The notes: generated from the letters alone by a model not told the origin. A stretch of 64,000 nt of DNA from Dendrolimus kikuchii (GCA_019925095.2 CM034392.1:2797501-2861500), one strand, 5' to 3'. Positions 10,579-21,929 are shown, counted from the stretch's first letter. Numbers and translations: made by a program.

Positions 10579-11077
10579 ATTAGTACATTATGGTACTAGT
10601 GTGTAACATTGGTGATTACCGCCGAGGCGCCATTGAGACTCGAGCCGTAGGCGAGGGTCTTAAGAGAGCCGAGGACGGTAATCATCAATACACACGTGTA
10701 TCATACGACGTTTTTCAACACACTTGTGAATAAAATAACAACAAAAACTCATTTTATTTAGTAGATAAAAAAAAGTTATATATGAGTGAAAGTTTTATTT
10801 ATTAAACACGTACGAGTTACAATTATCTATTTAAATAAGAAGTTGCATGATATGAGCAAGCAATAGGAACATTAATTTATTTGTTCTATAGAAAACGATA
10901 TTTTTTTTTTGAATAAAAACTTTTTTAAGAACAAAGCAACTCAACCAATAAAATAAAAATAAAAAATCTATAACTCACTAGTGAGTTATAATGTTTTTTA
11001 CTCACAATTTGATAATGGGTGTCATTCTGTGCCTAATTGCGGTGACCATAGAGCCACTTTATGAGAAAGTGTGTTGA
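10579..11077 (-). mobile_element. PE repeat, copy 2 (reverse)
   Basis: Starts TAGTACATTATGGTACTAGT and carries the GC-rich arm GATTACCGCCGAGGCGCC, CAACACACTTG and AT-rich middle. It has a perfect 22-bp palindrome at 10969-10990 and ends AAGTGTGTTGAAAA. Near-identical to the copies at 11810 and 25096. Confidence 0.88.
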
Positions 11078-11284
11078 AAATAAATTTATGATAGCGTGGG
11101 TTCCATATATGAGTGGCTTATTCCAAATGACTTCTAACGTAGGTACAGTATAAACATTTTACTATATATATTATATACTACAGTATATATTACATCTGAT
11201 ATAAGGCGATTCATTTCTACGTTTCAATATGGATGATTCAACAAAAATGATTCATGTAAACATAAAATTGAGACATCCATTGTC

Positions 11285-11650
11285 GATGAATTTCGTTATG
11301 TTCTTTCGTCCTAACAATCATGATATACGGTGCTGAGACCTGTGACACTGACTGTGGGATTGGTCCACAAATTCAAAGTCGCTCAACGGGCTATGGAGCG
11401 AGCTATGTTAAACGCTTTCTTATGGATAAAATCAGAAATGAAGACATCCGTAAGAGAACGAAGGTAACCGACATAGTGGAGTCCACGTCTCGTCAAACGT
11501 AGCGTAGGACGCCCGCCAGCCCGGTGGACTGACAACCTGCGCAAGATCGCCGGCAGGGGCTGGATGACGAAGACTGAAGACCGGGATATGTGGCGCGTCC
11601 TTGGGGAGGCCTACGTCCAGCAGTGGACAGAGAATGGCTGAAGAAGAAGT
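11285..11650 (+). mobile_element. RTE-type LINE 3' fragment, frameshifted
   Basis: The plus strand reads MIYGAETC, then in shifted frames MDKIRNEDIRKRTKVTDI and GRPPARWTDNLRKIAGRGWM, ending in a block related to EAYVQQW. These are C-terminal RTE polymerase motifs. It lies between two PE repeats. Confidence 0.8.
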
Positions 11651-11809
11651 ATGACCTTTCGATTTTGCGACTTTGAACAAAATTGGCTAAATGCGGTTGA
11701 TCCCTCTAATATCAGTATTAGCTTCGTGGTCATCATATTAAAGATGATCATAATATATCATTGCCTGGCAGTGCCAGCGATACTTTATTTGCGCTATCAA
11801 TACTGTAAA

Positions 11810-12297
11810 ATACTTTTCAACACACTTGCTCATAAAGTGGCTCTATGGTCACCGCAATTAGGCACAGAATGACACCCATAATCAAACTGTGATTAAAAAA
11901 CATTATAACTCACTAGTGAGTTATAGATTTTTTTTTTTTTTTTTATTGGTTGAGTTGCTTTGTTCTTAAAAAAGTTTTTATTCAAAAAAAAAAGATCGTG
12001 TTCTATAGAACAAATAAATTAATGTTCCTATTGCTTGCTCATTTCATGCAACTTCTTATTTAAATAGATAATTTTAACTCGTACGTGTTTAATAAATAAA
12101 ACTTTCACTCATATATAACTTTTTTTATCTACTAAATAAAATGAGTTTTTGTTGTTATTTTATTCACAAGTGTGTTGAAAAACGTCGTATGATACACGTG
12201 TGTATTGATGATTACCGTCCTCGGCTCTCTTAAGACCCTCGCCTACGGTTCGAGTCTCAATGGCGCCTCGGCGGTAATCACCGATGTTACACACTAC
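11810..12297 (+). mobile_element. PE repeat, copy 3 (forward)
   Basis: Starts TTTTCAACACACTTGCTCAT, has the 22-bp palindrome at 11904-11925 and ends GATGTTACACAC. It lacks the terminal AGTACCATAATG seen in copies 1, 2 and 4. Confidence 0.88.
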
Positions 12298-12309
12298 ACA
12301 TTTTTTTTA

Positions 12310-12480
12310 AATATCCTATATGTTGACCCGGGAGATAAGCTGGCTCAGCGTCGAGATTCATTTAAATCCGTACAGTAATTTTCACGGGATGCACTAATAG
12401 ATAGACCGACTAAAATTCTAAAAGTTATTGTACTTTCGGATTACGCTGGTACGAATTAGCCCCCCTGAGTCTCTCTCATT
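12310..12480 (+). repeat. Repeat H
   Basis: TTCATTTAAATCCGT...CGAATTAGCCCCC recurs at 62640-62785. Possibly a Helitron or LINE fragment. Confidence 0.5.
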
Positions 12481-12535
12481 TTTAAATTCATAAATTTCAT
12501 CAAAATCGTAGAACCCTATTCCAGCGCCAAGTATT

Positions 12536-12766
12536 TTGTTTTTTTTTTATTGCATGAGTGCAGCAGACAGACGGCCCACTTGATGGAAAGGGGTTACCAT
12601 CGCTTATGGACATTTGCAACACTAAAGGTGCTACAAATGCGCTGCTGCTCTCTTAAGGGAGACTGGTCACTAATACCGGAGCAGAACCCAAGGTTGTTAT
12701 GGCGGCATATTCTAGACCAGGAGTGGTAGCCATCCAGTCGGGCAAATGCCCTACCACCTGGCAAAG
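12536..12766 (-). mobile_element. Poly(A) SINE, short form
   Basis: Reverse orientation: T run, ATTGCATGAGTGCAGCAGAC, then CTACCACCTGGCAA. It stops at the same point as the copies at 17722, 34440 and 42981. Confidence 0.88.
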
Positions 12767-12774
12767 TTGGTTGT

Positions 12775-12976
12775 TTAGATTGATGGGTTACATTATTGAA
12801 GTTTTAGTAGGGACCCCTAGTTTTTATATAGCCTATATTAATCAGGGATAATGTATCATTCGAATGGTCAAAGAATTTTTGAAATCGGTCCAGTAGTTTT
12901 TGAGTTTATTCGTCACAAACATATAAAAATACAAATCGTTCCCCTTTACAATATTAGTATAGACAGATACAGATAT
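12775..12976 (-). mobile_element. Helitron-like fragment
   Basis: GGGTTACATTATTGAA, GAAATCGGTCCAGTAGTTTTTGA and the closing ACAATATTAGTATAGA resemble the interior and 5' end of the Helitrons at 41495-41660 and 23506-23745. Confidence 0.6.
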
Positions 12977-13071
12977 CTGCGTCTCACTCTTACTACGTCC
13001 TATTTTCCAGACATAGATCCGTTAGCGGGTGTAGCTGCCGCGCGGCAAGAGGACCTTAACCCTTAAGACAA

Positions 13072-13322
13072 TTGGGCCTACTTATGCAAAACAGAACCAA
13101 TCCATAAACATGCCAAAATTGGGTTAAGGATGCAGAAGACTTTCAAAATGCACCTTCTATCGACTCAATAAAAATTATAACGAGAAAATATAATATACAA
13201 TATTCTAAATGTTTTTTCCACAATATAGACATATTTTTTGGAACGCAAAATTTTAATAAAAACAGCTTTTTCTCAAAACTGTCAGTATGTGGGTTGGTTC
13301 CATTTTGCATAAGTAGGTTCAA
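13072..13322. mobile_element. MITE with about 33-bp terminal inverted repeats
   Basis: The left end TTGGGCCTACTTATGCAAAA (13072-13091) pairs with the right end TTTTGCATAAGTAGGTTCAA (13303-13322). The arms continue inward (AGAACCAA / TTGGTTCC) with about five mismatches. AT-rich interior, no coding. Confidence 0.7.
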
Positions 13323-13499
13323 TTATCGATATACTTATCGATATACCAAAAAGCCGCAAAACTAACACTATCACTATCTCGTAATATACCAAGAAAATAT
13401 ACCCATTTCATACAAGTCATACAACTCCTATATAAACAGAGTGAGACAACAACACAATTAACGATCACGTGCACAAACGCGATCTGCACTCTCATCGCG

Positions 13500-13793
13500 G
13501 ACGCATATGTGCTAATAGTGAGCTGAAGAGTTAAACGCCGCAGATATGCATCCGTGCAGAGCGGGTACATATTTGTGGCTTTTGGTGTCGAAGCTCTGGG
13601 AGGCCATGGGCTAGAAGCACACCGCCTTAATCGAGACCTATCTACACGATTGATAGAAGTCCCACGCGACCAAAAGGCTGATCTGTATTTTGGGCAACGC
13701 ATAAGCGTTGCCGTCTAACGTGGTAACGCTGCTATCGTTTTGGGAACGTTCCCAGCTGACAATGATGTGGGCCCTATTTATCAGTTGTAATAC
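13500..13793 (+). pseudogene. LINE C-terminal fragment, endonuclease-like family, copy 1
   Basis: The plus strand reads KRRRYASVQSGYIFVAFGVE, then FGQRISVAV, an in-frame stop, and RGNAAIVLGTFP, ending at a stop near 13793. It matches the fragments at 45240-45625 and 58383-58925: K-x-x-[KR]-Y, YIFVPFGVETLG and QRGNAASLLG. The upstream zinc-binding and RPD parts are absent. Confidence 0.75.
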
Positions 13794-13813
13794 TTTTTGT
13801 GCTATATATTAGA

Positions 13814-14013
13814 CTAGCTGCGCCCGCGGTTTCACCTGCGTGGTGGGGACAATGCACACTATATCTTTATAAATTATAGCTATGTGTTATTCTGATGTGT
13901 AAGCTATATTATTATAAAGTTTCATCAAAATCCATTCAGTAGTTTTTGCGTGAAAGAGTAACAAACATACATCAATACATACAAACTTTCGCGTTTATAA
14001 TATTTATATAGAG
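13814..14013 (-). mobile_element. Non-autonomous Helitron
   Basis: The minus-strand 3' end is GCGGGCGCAGCTAG, next to A on the plus strand. The other end is the diverged TCTATATAAATATTATAAACG. It contains AAATCCATTCAGTAGTTTTTGCGTG, a typical short Helitron interior. Confidence 0.7.
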
Positions 14014-14819
14014 AAGAGATTACCTGTACATTTTAATTTTTTAATTTATTTTAATGTGAATTAAATTGAACCTCAAATTAATATAAAGAAGATACGCAGA
14101 TAGACGAGTTAAAAAAAACTTAACAGAATTTATTTACATCTCTAATGAACTTGTAGGTATTTGAGCAAATGAAACAAAGTTTAATAAAGTATTAGGAATT
14201 TAAACATGTTTATGAACGTGAACTTTTAAAATATTTTTTATTAAGCATCTTAAAACTCGCTTTATGGGGTTTAAGGGCAGCAAACCATCCGGAAGGAGCT
14301 ATATTTCAAAACCCTTTCCGTGATCCTTAATTAACTGGAGCCCGCCTAAAATGTTTTATGTGCCGCCAAATACTATAAACGAAAATGCTTTTAGGTTCTC
14401 GTTTTATTATTTGTCGGTAGTTTTCTTGCGATTATTTCCATGGAAATATAAATATTCTATAGTAAAGGTAATCTATTTTGTTATCTAAGACGGTTTAATG
14501 TTGTGTTTGTAAAAATAGTTTTAGTATATTTTCTAAGAAAAATTCAATAATAATAATAATAAGGGTTCCTGTCTCTGGAGCCCTAACCACCGGTAGTTTG
14601 GACCCTAGGCCCCGCTGGCGGTGATCTGCAAGATTTTATATTTTTTTTATTGAATATGTATTTTATTTTTGATGTATTTTTATAAAAGAATAATGTTATT
14701 TTTTTTATAAAAAATTTCTACTCTTTATATATTTAAAAAAAATGTAAATTTTTTGAAAATAAATGGATATAAGAGATAAAAATCATAATAATAATAATTT
14801 TATTTGTCAGACTTGATAT
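14014..14819. other. Mostly unassigned AT-rich DNA
   Basis: A 75-bp GC-rich patch at 14565-14640 (CTCTGGAGCCCTAACCACCG) after an AAT microsatellite may be an old LINE 3' end. Nothing else recognised. Confidence 0.4.
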
Positions 14820-15455
14820 GTAGATAATAACCCGCAGGGGGGCTTTGTGGCGAAACCTTAGGTGAGTAGCGACACCTCGTACCTGACCCGGGGGCCAAGG
14901 CAAGGCCCCGCCTCCGTGCTTGCCTTAGCCAGTCGGCACGGAGTGGAGATCGCTAGAGCTAAGACTCAAGCTCCAGGGGTGGAAGTGATAATTGGCATCA
15001 CGTCAAAAATAGCTTCGAACTTGCAGCCCACCTCTCTACACCTCTTAGCCACTCACACCCATGTTGCTTTTGTCTTTTATGGCATTTTTGAGGCTCCTTG
15101 CAGGGAGTGGCGAGTCACCGTCTGCCCATTTTTCCATGTTCCCTGAACATTGCGACGGGCAGACGCCATATTCCCCATATTCCCAGACCCATAGTACCAC
15201 TAGCAGTTCACCCCAATAGCCCGGTACTTTTTGTCCTCATTTCCCACAATAGTCCTACCATGGCCGGGGTTTGTCCTTGGGTGCATTACTATATCGTGTA
15301 GACAGGGATAATCGCTGGTCAGTGTCACGCCACACTTACATTAAATTTGTCAAAGGGCCTCTACGTGTTTGGCCTTCCCATGGCCCCACGCAAGCCCTCC
15401 AAATGCCCGGGTCATTTTTATGACCCGTGGTCTTCAGAGACATACATTATAATAA
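14820..15455 (+). repeat. Repeat F, longest copy
   Basis: The last 250 bp match 4160-4408. It extends a further 380 bp 5' through a GC-rich stretch (CCGGGGGCCAAGGCAAGGCC) and ends AGACATACATTATAATAATAA. Probably a 5'-truncated LINE with a long 3' UTR; the upstream reading frame is too short to name. Confidence 0.65.
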
Positions 15456-15499
15456 TAAATAATAAAACTTTAATGTACACAACCCTGCCTCTTAATTTC

Positions 15500-15625
15500 C
15501 CACTCTCGCTAGACCCATAAGTTTGCTGGAAGAAAACTCTTTTTAGGGTTAAGCTCGCCTTTGTACATCACCACTATTTTGTAGTTGTATTTGTAACTAT
15601 TTTGTGTACAATAAAGAATAAAGAA
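15500..15625 (+). mobile_element. LINE-like 3' tail
   Basis: AGAAAACTCTTTTTAGGGTT...TTTGTGTACAATAAAGAATAAAG has the polyadenylation signal and repeat-like tail of a retrotransposon 3' end. Confidence 0.5.
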
Positions 15626-16277
15626 AATTAATATCCGAAATATTAGGTTCTAAATTTCTTGATCAACAGGCTTTTTCGTGTTTACTTAATTTAAAGTTCC
15701 TTTTTTCTTTTTAATTGTGTTTATAATATCTCCTTGTATATATCACATATATTTATTTTAATTAAATATATATACAGTCCACACACTATTATATACTTCA
15801 TTCAATGTAAACGGAATACAAGACAAACTATATCTTTTCACTCGTTTCTTGTAAATTTAATAATAATGGGGTTTTTGTTTCCTCTTTATGGTCTCAAAAA
15901 TAAATCGATTTATGTGAATTTATATATTTCTTGTAATGTACATGTCTAAAACTGATGTCAAAATATCAATTAAAGGAATAACAAGTATAGCCAGATGTTA
16001 AATGTACCTATGATATTTAAAAATGGAGAAGCTTTTAAAACGGTATATACGGTAACGGTGGCGCCAACTTGGCGAAACCTACGTCCAGCAAGGTACGGTT
16101 ATTGGCTGATGACATTTAAAATGGTAACCAGTGTTTGTCAAAAAAAAAAAAAACCACGCATTTATTTTACTTTTGACACCTCAATGACGGATCAATAGTT
16201 GTGTTCTAATACGTTACCAACTGGATTTGTTATAAAAATCGACTTCACTTATAAATAATTTGTAAACAATTATTTTT
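15626..16277. other. No gene seen
   Basis: AT-rich, with an A run at 16140. Short open frames have no motifs. Confidence 0.4.
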
Positions 16278-16294
16278 ATTTAAAGTAGAATTAC

Positions 16295-16367
16295 ATACAT
16301 ACATACATAACTTCACGCCAGTTCCCTTGCGGGGTAGGCACGAACAACAGAGTGCCATTTAGGTGCC
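16295..16367 (-). mobile_element. AREL-family LINE 3' end, 73 bp
   Basis: Only the tail and the last 17 or so codons. The 17-bp duplication ATTTAAAGTAGAATTAC flanks it exactly (16278-16294 and 16368-16384). Confidence 0.93.
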
Positions 16368-16384
16368 ATTTAAAGTAGAATTAC

Positions 16385-16839
16385 CCTCGATTTATTTACG
16401 TATAGTGTCGATAGTTTAATAGTCTGTGTGTTACATGACTCATAGAACATTACAACAATGAAGTACGACAAGTTTTATGTGGGCTTTACTGTCAAGAAAT
16501 ATGTAACTTGATAGATGTGCAAACGTCAAAAGTAAGATAAACGCTTGGAAATAGTATAAGGTACAAGTCGTCTACAGTATTTTCTTCTAATTTAAATTGT
16601 TATGTTTATGGAAAATTCTTGAGATGTTTTAATAAATACAAGACTTACAAAGTAAATAAGTTAATATTATTTCTGTATTTGCACCCTTAGCACTTACCAA
16701 AAATAGTACTGATATTTTTTTTTTTGTCAAATAAATTAATTACTTAAAAGACCTTTTCGCATATACACGTACAGCCATTTTTAGACTTAATCGAAAGAAA
16801 CTTTTAATTACAATGACAGACAATTTTTTAAATGTTTTC
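16385..16839. other. No gene seen
   Basis: AT-rich; nothing recognised. Confidence 0.4.
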
Positions 16840-17001
16840 ACGCATGGAAGAGAGAGCAAGAAAGTAGAGTAAACGCGGTCGAGATGCGAACACTGCGCAA
16901 AATCTGCGGAGTGACGCTCGCGGACCGCGTTCCTAATACCGAAGTAAGAAAGAGAGTTTGTCTGAAAGAGAGTGTCGGGGTGAAGGTAAGGAAAGGAATG
17001 C
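16840..17001 (+). mobile_element. AREL-family internal piece
   Basis: The plus strand reads AVEMRTLRKICGVTLADR to VGVKVRKGML, the middle of the conserved segment. The 3' portion is missing where a SINE begins. Confidence 0.85.
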
Positions 17002-17310
17002 TTTTTTTTTTTTTTTTATTGCAGGAGATCAGCAGACAGGCAGACGGCCCACTTGACAGTCGCCTATGGACACTTGCAACACCAAAGGTGCTACAAATGC
17101 GCTGCTGCTCTCTTAAGGGAGACTGGAACCTGGTCACTAATGCCGGAACACAACTCAAGGTTGTTATAGCGACATACTTTAGACCAGGGGTGGTAGCCAT
17201 CTAGTCGGGCAAATGCCCTACCACCTGGCTGTGGGTTGTTAAGTCGCCTCTTACGACAGGCCGCCCCAACGCAGAAAATTGTATTCTTTCTCCGTTCCTG
17301 CACGCATAAA
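17002..17310 (-). mobile_element. Poly(A) SINE, long form
   Basis: T run, ATTGCAGGAGATCAGCAGAC, through to CTCCGTTCCTGCACGCATAAAA. It directly abuts the truncated AREL piece, so it probably inserted into it before or during loss of the rest. Confidence 0.9.
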
Positions 17311-17720
17311 ATTTATGATTAAACGTCGTATAATATCGCTTGAATTTGGACGTTTATTTGGAAAACTAGGAAATTGTTTCAATTTCATTTGTTAGATTAA
17401 ATAACAAATTTTAAATAGAAATTAAGGCGGGTCCCTCATTTTAGCTCGAAACAAATTTGTACAAACGCAGTAAAAAAAAAAAATTTTTAACCACAGTTAA
17501 TTGGTATGTAATTAAGATAATTTTAAAGCTGAGAGTGGCGGTGCGCTGTTATCGCGTTGCGGAAGGAAAAAATATTTCTAAACGGTGTCAACCCTCGGTG
17601 TTATTAACCAGCGGGATTAAGAAGGAAATGCCTTATAGAACTATGGGGCTGATTTCGACTTACTAAATTTTATGTTTCAAACATTCATGTATCCAGTCTT
17701 AAATCTATACTTCTATATCT
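17311..17720. other. No gene seen
   Basis: A 69-codon plus-strand frame (17457-17666) shows no motif. Confidence 0.4.
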
Positions 17721-17721
17721 A

Positions 17722-17955
17722 TGCCAGGTGGTAGGGCATTTGCCCGACTGGATGGCTACCACCCTGGTCTAAAGTATGTCGCCATAACAACCTTGCGTTG
17801 TGTTTCGGCATTAGTGACCAGGTTCCAGTCTCCCTTAAGAGAGCAGCAGCGCATTTGTAGCAACTTTGGTGTTGCAAATGTCCATAGGCGATGGTAACCG
17901 CTTTCCATCAAGTGGGCCGTCTGCCTCTCTGCTGATCTGCTGCAATAAAAAAAAA
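17722..17955 (+). mobile_element. Poly(A) SINE, short form
   Basis: Starts TGCCAGGTGGTAGGGC, ends TGCTGCAATAAAAAAAA. Same 5' boundary as three other copies. Confidence 0.9.
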
Positions 17956-18146
17956 AATATTATTAACAACTCTACGGACTCGAGTTCCATACACTTTTTT
18001 ACAACTTAATTTCTAGATTTAATTTTTTGAATTTAACACGCTTATTAGTTGTTTTGGTTCTTGTGTGTGACATTAATTTATTGATTTTTGTGTTGAGGTA
18101 TATGTATATTACGAATAACTTATTATATTAATTTATTCTAGTTTTA

Positions 18147-18330
18147 TCTATACTAATATTATAAAGAGGTAATGTTTGTGAGTTTGTGACGTTGCCTACA
18201 ACGTAATCTCTGGATCTACTAAACCGATTTTAAAAAGTGTTTTACATTAACAGGGAATGTCATAATATGACGCTATATAAGTACCACGGAAGCGGGACAG
18301 AGCGCGGGTGAAACTGCGCCGGGCCGCTAG
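18147..18330 (+). mobile_element. Short complete Helitron (184 bp)
   Basis: Starts TCTATACTAATATTATAAAG after an A and ends GGGCCGCTAG before a T, as expected for Helitrons inserted between A and T. No coding. Confidence 0.85.
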
Positions 18331-18370
18331 TGAAATATATTCTGCTGAACTTATTTACATGAATCTATAT

Positions 18371-18775
18371 GTTAATATGTGAAGCAAAAATGTTGTGCCC
18401 CTTTTTACGAAAATTGCGCGGACGGAGGAGTATGAAATTTCGCACACTTATAGTTTATATAGAGAAGGAGTGCAGAATGCTAATATTTTTTTTTAATTAT
18501 GCATAAAAAATACATGAAATCAATAAAAAAACATTACACACACTACCATGTATTTGACACACACGCATATATACTCTTTTGTTTATTGTTCAAGTCAAAT
18601 TAACAATGTAGCCTTGGCGAAGTCTGTGATTATAGATGTTATAGTCTTTGACAACAGAACCTTAATAATGTTCAAAATTATAATTTAAATTAATTATTAT
18701 GGTCGAATTTCAACCATGGGCGACCACTGGTAACGGGGTAAACGGGGTACAAAGTTTTTACTTCACGTATTAATA
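18371..18775. mobile_element. MITE-T, complete copy
   Basis: The terminal repeats GTTAATATGTGAAGCAAAAA (left) and TTTTTACTTCACGTATTAAT (right) are inverted copies with few mismatches. The interior has TATGCATAA, a CA-rich part and a GTCGAATTTCAACC segment. Related pieces lie at 4410-4574 and 28140-29393. Confidence 0.8.
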
Positions 18776-19040
18776 TACATACATAATTACACACCAGTTC
18801 CCTTGCGGGGTAGGCACGAAAAACAGAGCGCCATTCAGGCTCATTCCTACACACCTCACTTGCTTCTTTGATATTCATAGCTCTTGTCATGCACGCTCAT
18901 CTGTTTTTAAGGCTCCTGATATCACCTTCTGCTAGTACACGATTTGAACATGGAAGGCGTATCGTGGCCTTCCACGACTTCTGCATCCATCCACTTTTGC
19001 ATTGTATATCTGTTTAGTCATTCTTTCGTCATACAAATCT
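18775..19040 (-). mobile_element. AREL-family LINE 3' end
   Basis: Minus-strand reading from KQIYNAKVDGCRSRGRP to ARELV; several substitutions and a small deletion near 18945. It abuts the right end of MITE-T. Confidence 0.87.
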
Positions 19041-19323
19041 TTTAAAAGTAATAAAGAAGGAAAGAAAGAAAACATTTGTTTCTAAAATGTAACACAAAAA
19101 CTACAAAATATATGATGATAAAAATATTTAAAATAGAAAACTGTTTGCCGCAATTTGCGAAAGGTTGGCACTTAGCATTTTGCTGTGCCGAAACATAGTC
19201 CGCCACCGCACTGATTTTCAGTGGCCATCTCCTAAATCACAGATGTCATACGTCCCACTGTAAAAGATCAAATCACTTATAGGTTTATTATAATTAATAC
19301 TTCTTGTACATTGTGTATTAGTA

Positions 19324-19487
19324 CATACATAACTTCACGCCAGTTCCCTTGCGGGGCAGGCGCGATCAACAGAGCGCCATTTAAGTTTATTCTTACACAC
19401 CTCACTTGCTTCTTTGACATTCATAGCTCTTGTCATGCACGCTCGTCTGTTCTTAAGGCTCCTGACATCACCTTCTGCTAGTACACG
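19324..19487 (-). mobile_element. AREL-family LINE 3' end
   Basis: Contains the tail and the last 50 or so codons. GTATTAGTA / GTATTAATA at the two ends may be a diverged duplication. Confidence 0.87.
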
Positions 19488-19744
19488 TATTAATATAACG
19501 ATCTATGATTAGAATAACACCAAACAAAGAATAGACAAAAGGTACATATTTTGAACAATTTAATATAAGTACATAATATGTTATGAAACGATTATTGAAT
19601 TGTGAAAATAATGATTTTGAAAAATAATAATAGGTACGTCAAAACAACAACAAATTTACAAGAAGAAATGAAATTAAATTGTAGTATAACTATGCAAAAG
19701 ACTCAACCAGTCTTACTAAAAAAATTGTTATGTTTTCCTAAAAG

Positions 19745-20064
19745 GGTTTTTATCCGTGCAGGAACGGAGAAAGAATACAATTTCCTGCGGCCCGGCGGCC
19801 TGTCGTAAGAGGCGACTAAACAACCCACAGCCAGGTGGTAGAGTATTTGCTCGACTGGATAGCGACCACCCCTGGTCTAGAGTATGCCGCCATAACAACC
19901 TCGTGTTGTGTTCCGGCATTAGTGACCAGGTTCCAGTCTCCTTTAAGAGAGCAGCAGGCATTTGTAGCACTTTTGTTGTTGCAAATTTCCATAGGCGAGG
20001 GTAACCGCTTTCCACCTAGTGGGCCGTCTGCCTGTCTGCTGAACTCCTGCAATAAAAAAAAAAG
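19745..20064 (+). mobile_element. Poly(A) SINE, long form
   Basis: TTTTTATCCGTGCAGGAACG to ACTCCTGCAATAAAAAAAA. Confidence 0.92.
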
Positions 20065-20216
20065 GGATGAAAATAGAATACTTTGTATTTCGATAGACCA
20101 ATTCCCCATCCGCTTATACCGTCTTTCGTATTTAATCCTCCAATTCCCTTCACTTATTCCATTCGCCTACCATATCCTTCGAACTCTGTCCCAAGAGGAC
20201 AGGAAGGAAAGGCTAT

Positions 20217-20640
20217 CCTTACCTGCCATTGGAATAAGATAGCCCTCTATAGGAAGATAGAGGGCTATCTTATTCCAAAGGCAGGTAAGGCATTGACTTC
20301 GTCAACTGACGTAACCACTTCCCTCTGGGTTGAAGGAGAACTCTTCATGTTCGAAGAGTGTTGTCTCGAGACAGTACCTTATTTAATATTCACTTGCCCG
20401 GTGCACGCCGGTTTCAGGAGTGAATTTGTGTGGCTTACTAAGGCGCTTGTATCAAGTGCGAAATCTGCTTGTTGCCTTTGGTGTTCGTACAGGAACGTTC
20501 TCAGTTTGATTTTAAATATATGTGCACTTCGAACGGTTTTTATTGGTGGCGGAATATTGTTCCAGCACCTGGAAGCCGAATACCAGAAGCTGCCTGGTAA
20601 TTAATTATCGCATTTTTGATTTCCTTCTTTCCACTAAACC
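20217..20640 (+). repeat. Hairpin plus unassigned repeat-like segment
   Basis: 20217-20250 and 20257-20290 are inverted arms (33 of 34 positions pair, 6-nt loop). Downstream, open frames run through GC-rich sequence up to the CTCGCCGCATCAAA-like end at about 20670. I recall similar dispersed sequence in Lepidoptera but cannot name it. Not a supported gene. Confidence 0.5.
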
Positions 20641-20670
20641 TTACCGCCCGTCCTATTCTCGCCGCATCAA

Positions 20671-21033
20671 AGTGATTTGAAAAATTATATTAAAAACGCA
20701 CGACGATAAGATCCGCATCACCCCGTTCCGTCTTAGTTCATCGTTCGCACCACACGCATAAATTTTATCGCTCCGCCGTATAAAAAACCGCTCTTACAAA
20801 TAAGACTGTGCGCACGTCTCGCGAAGTAAATATAAATACATAATAAGTTAAACACTCTTCGGACCTGATGCTGACCTGAAGCAGAAGAGATTACCAAATT
20901 AAAAACCTATACAGTCCACAAACACCCTCAAAATCAAATGGTGATTTTATTTCTCACCACTGCCTTTAAAAGCCGCTGAATGGTGTCGCATAGTAACAAG
21001 CTGCACTGCACAGATTATTAATACTCCTCCAAC
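20671..21033. other. No gene seen
   Basis: Unassigned sequence with a short GC-rich start. Nothing recognised. Confidence 0.35.
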
Positions 21034-21037
21034 ATAA

Positions 21038-21520
21038 CGTTACGAGTTGTTAGAATTACTATAGTTTATTAGAACTATACAAATACGTATAATACAGGTA
21101 CAAATATAACCGAACACAACAAGTACAAACGTAATGCAGAAGGTCGTAATTCAATCAAGCGCGCAAAGTCCGTCAATATTAGATTCCCGAATGTACACAC
21201 GTCACGCCTAGAACGTGGTTCTCGCTCAACTGCCTCCTCTCTATCAGGCCGTCGGTTTAGACATCACAAATACAAAATGTGCCCGCCCGAAAAGATCGAC
21301 ACAGTTTCCTAGAATTAGCTTGTATCGTAATCTGCAACACCTGGCTAATGATGCTAATGAGCGAGTACAATACAACAATAGCCTGTTCTCCACAATAACT
21401 TAGAAACGTATGCCAATAAATAAGTGAACAAAAGAAGACGATCATAATAGGATTATAAATAAAATGTGCTTTTACAGACTGTATGTGGAATTTATCTTTG
21501 TCGAAGCCTAAGTTGTAACA
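21038..21520 (-). mobile_element. Solo LTR 1
   Basis: Minus orientation: begins TGTTACAACTTAGGC (21520 downward), ends CTCGTAACG (TG..CA ends, last A mutated). ATAA occurs at 21034-21037 and 21521-21524. It shares CGTATAATACAGGTACAAATATAAC with the LTRs at 31176, 46779 and 55859. No internal retroviral-type genes are adjacent. Confidence 0.85.
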
Positions 21521-21524
21521 ATAA

Positions 21525-21925
21525 TATAAAACTCGTAAAAATGGCAAGAAGATTATCGGAAAAAAGATTTGCCAAAGGCCTTAGTTTATTAAGTCCAATA
21601 TTTATTTTTGAATATCCTTTAATGTTTTAATCGGCAGTAATGCTATAAGCAGCTTATAAAATAAACAAGATATTCGATTGTATATTTTTTTTTTTATAAG
21701 CTGCTAAAAGCACCTTAATTTTTATATAATTGTATTTTTAATAATTGCCGTTAAGCTCTTATTAATACACTGGTTTGAACAAATCTGCCTCTCAGAACGA
21801 TGCTAGCTTTGCACGCTAAGTCTTTGCAAGGGCGGATTATCTCGACTTTAGTAAACTTGTATTTTCTAAACTGACATTTTAGTATTTTCTTAAGTTTTCG
21901 CGACTAGTACACATAATAAAACTAC
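21525..21925. other. No gene seen
   Basis: AT-rich unassigned DNA. Confidence 0.4.
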
Positions 21926-21929
21926 GTTT

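Noticed and set aside
13319..13702. 127-codon minus-strand open frame
   Set aside because: It is antisense to the LINE endonuclease-like fragment, whose plus-strand motifs explain the openness.
20083..20604. 173-codon plus-strand open frame as a gene
   Set aside because: It starts inside SINE-adjacent sequence, crosses the 34-bp hairpin and shows no domain; it looks like chance openness in a dispersed repeat.
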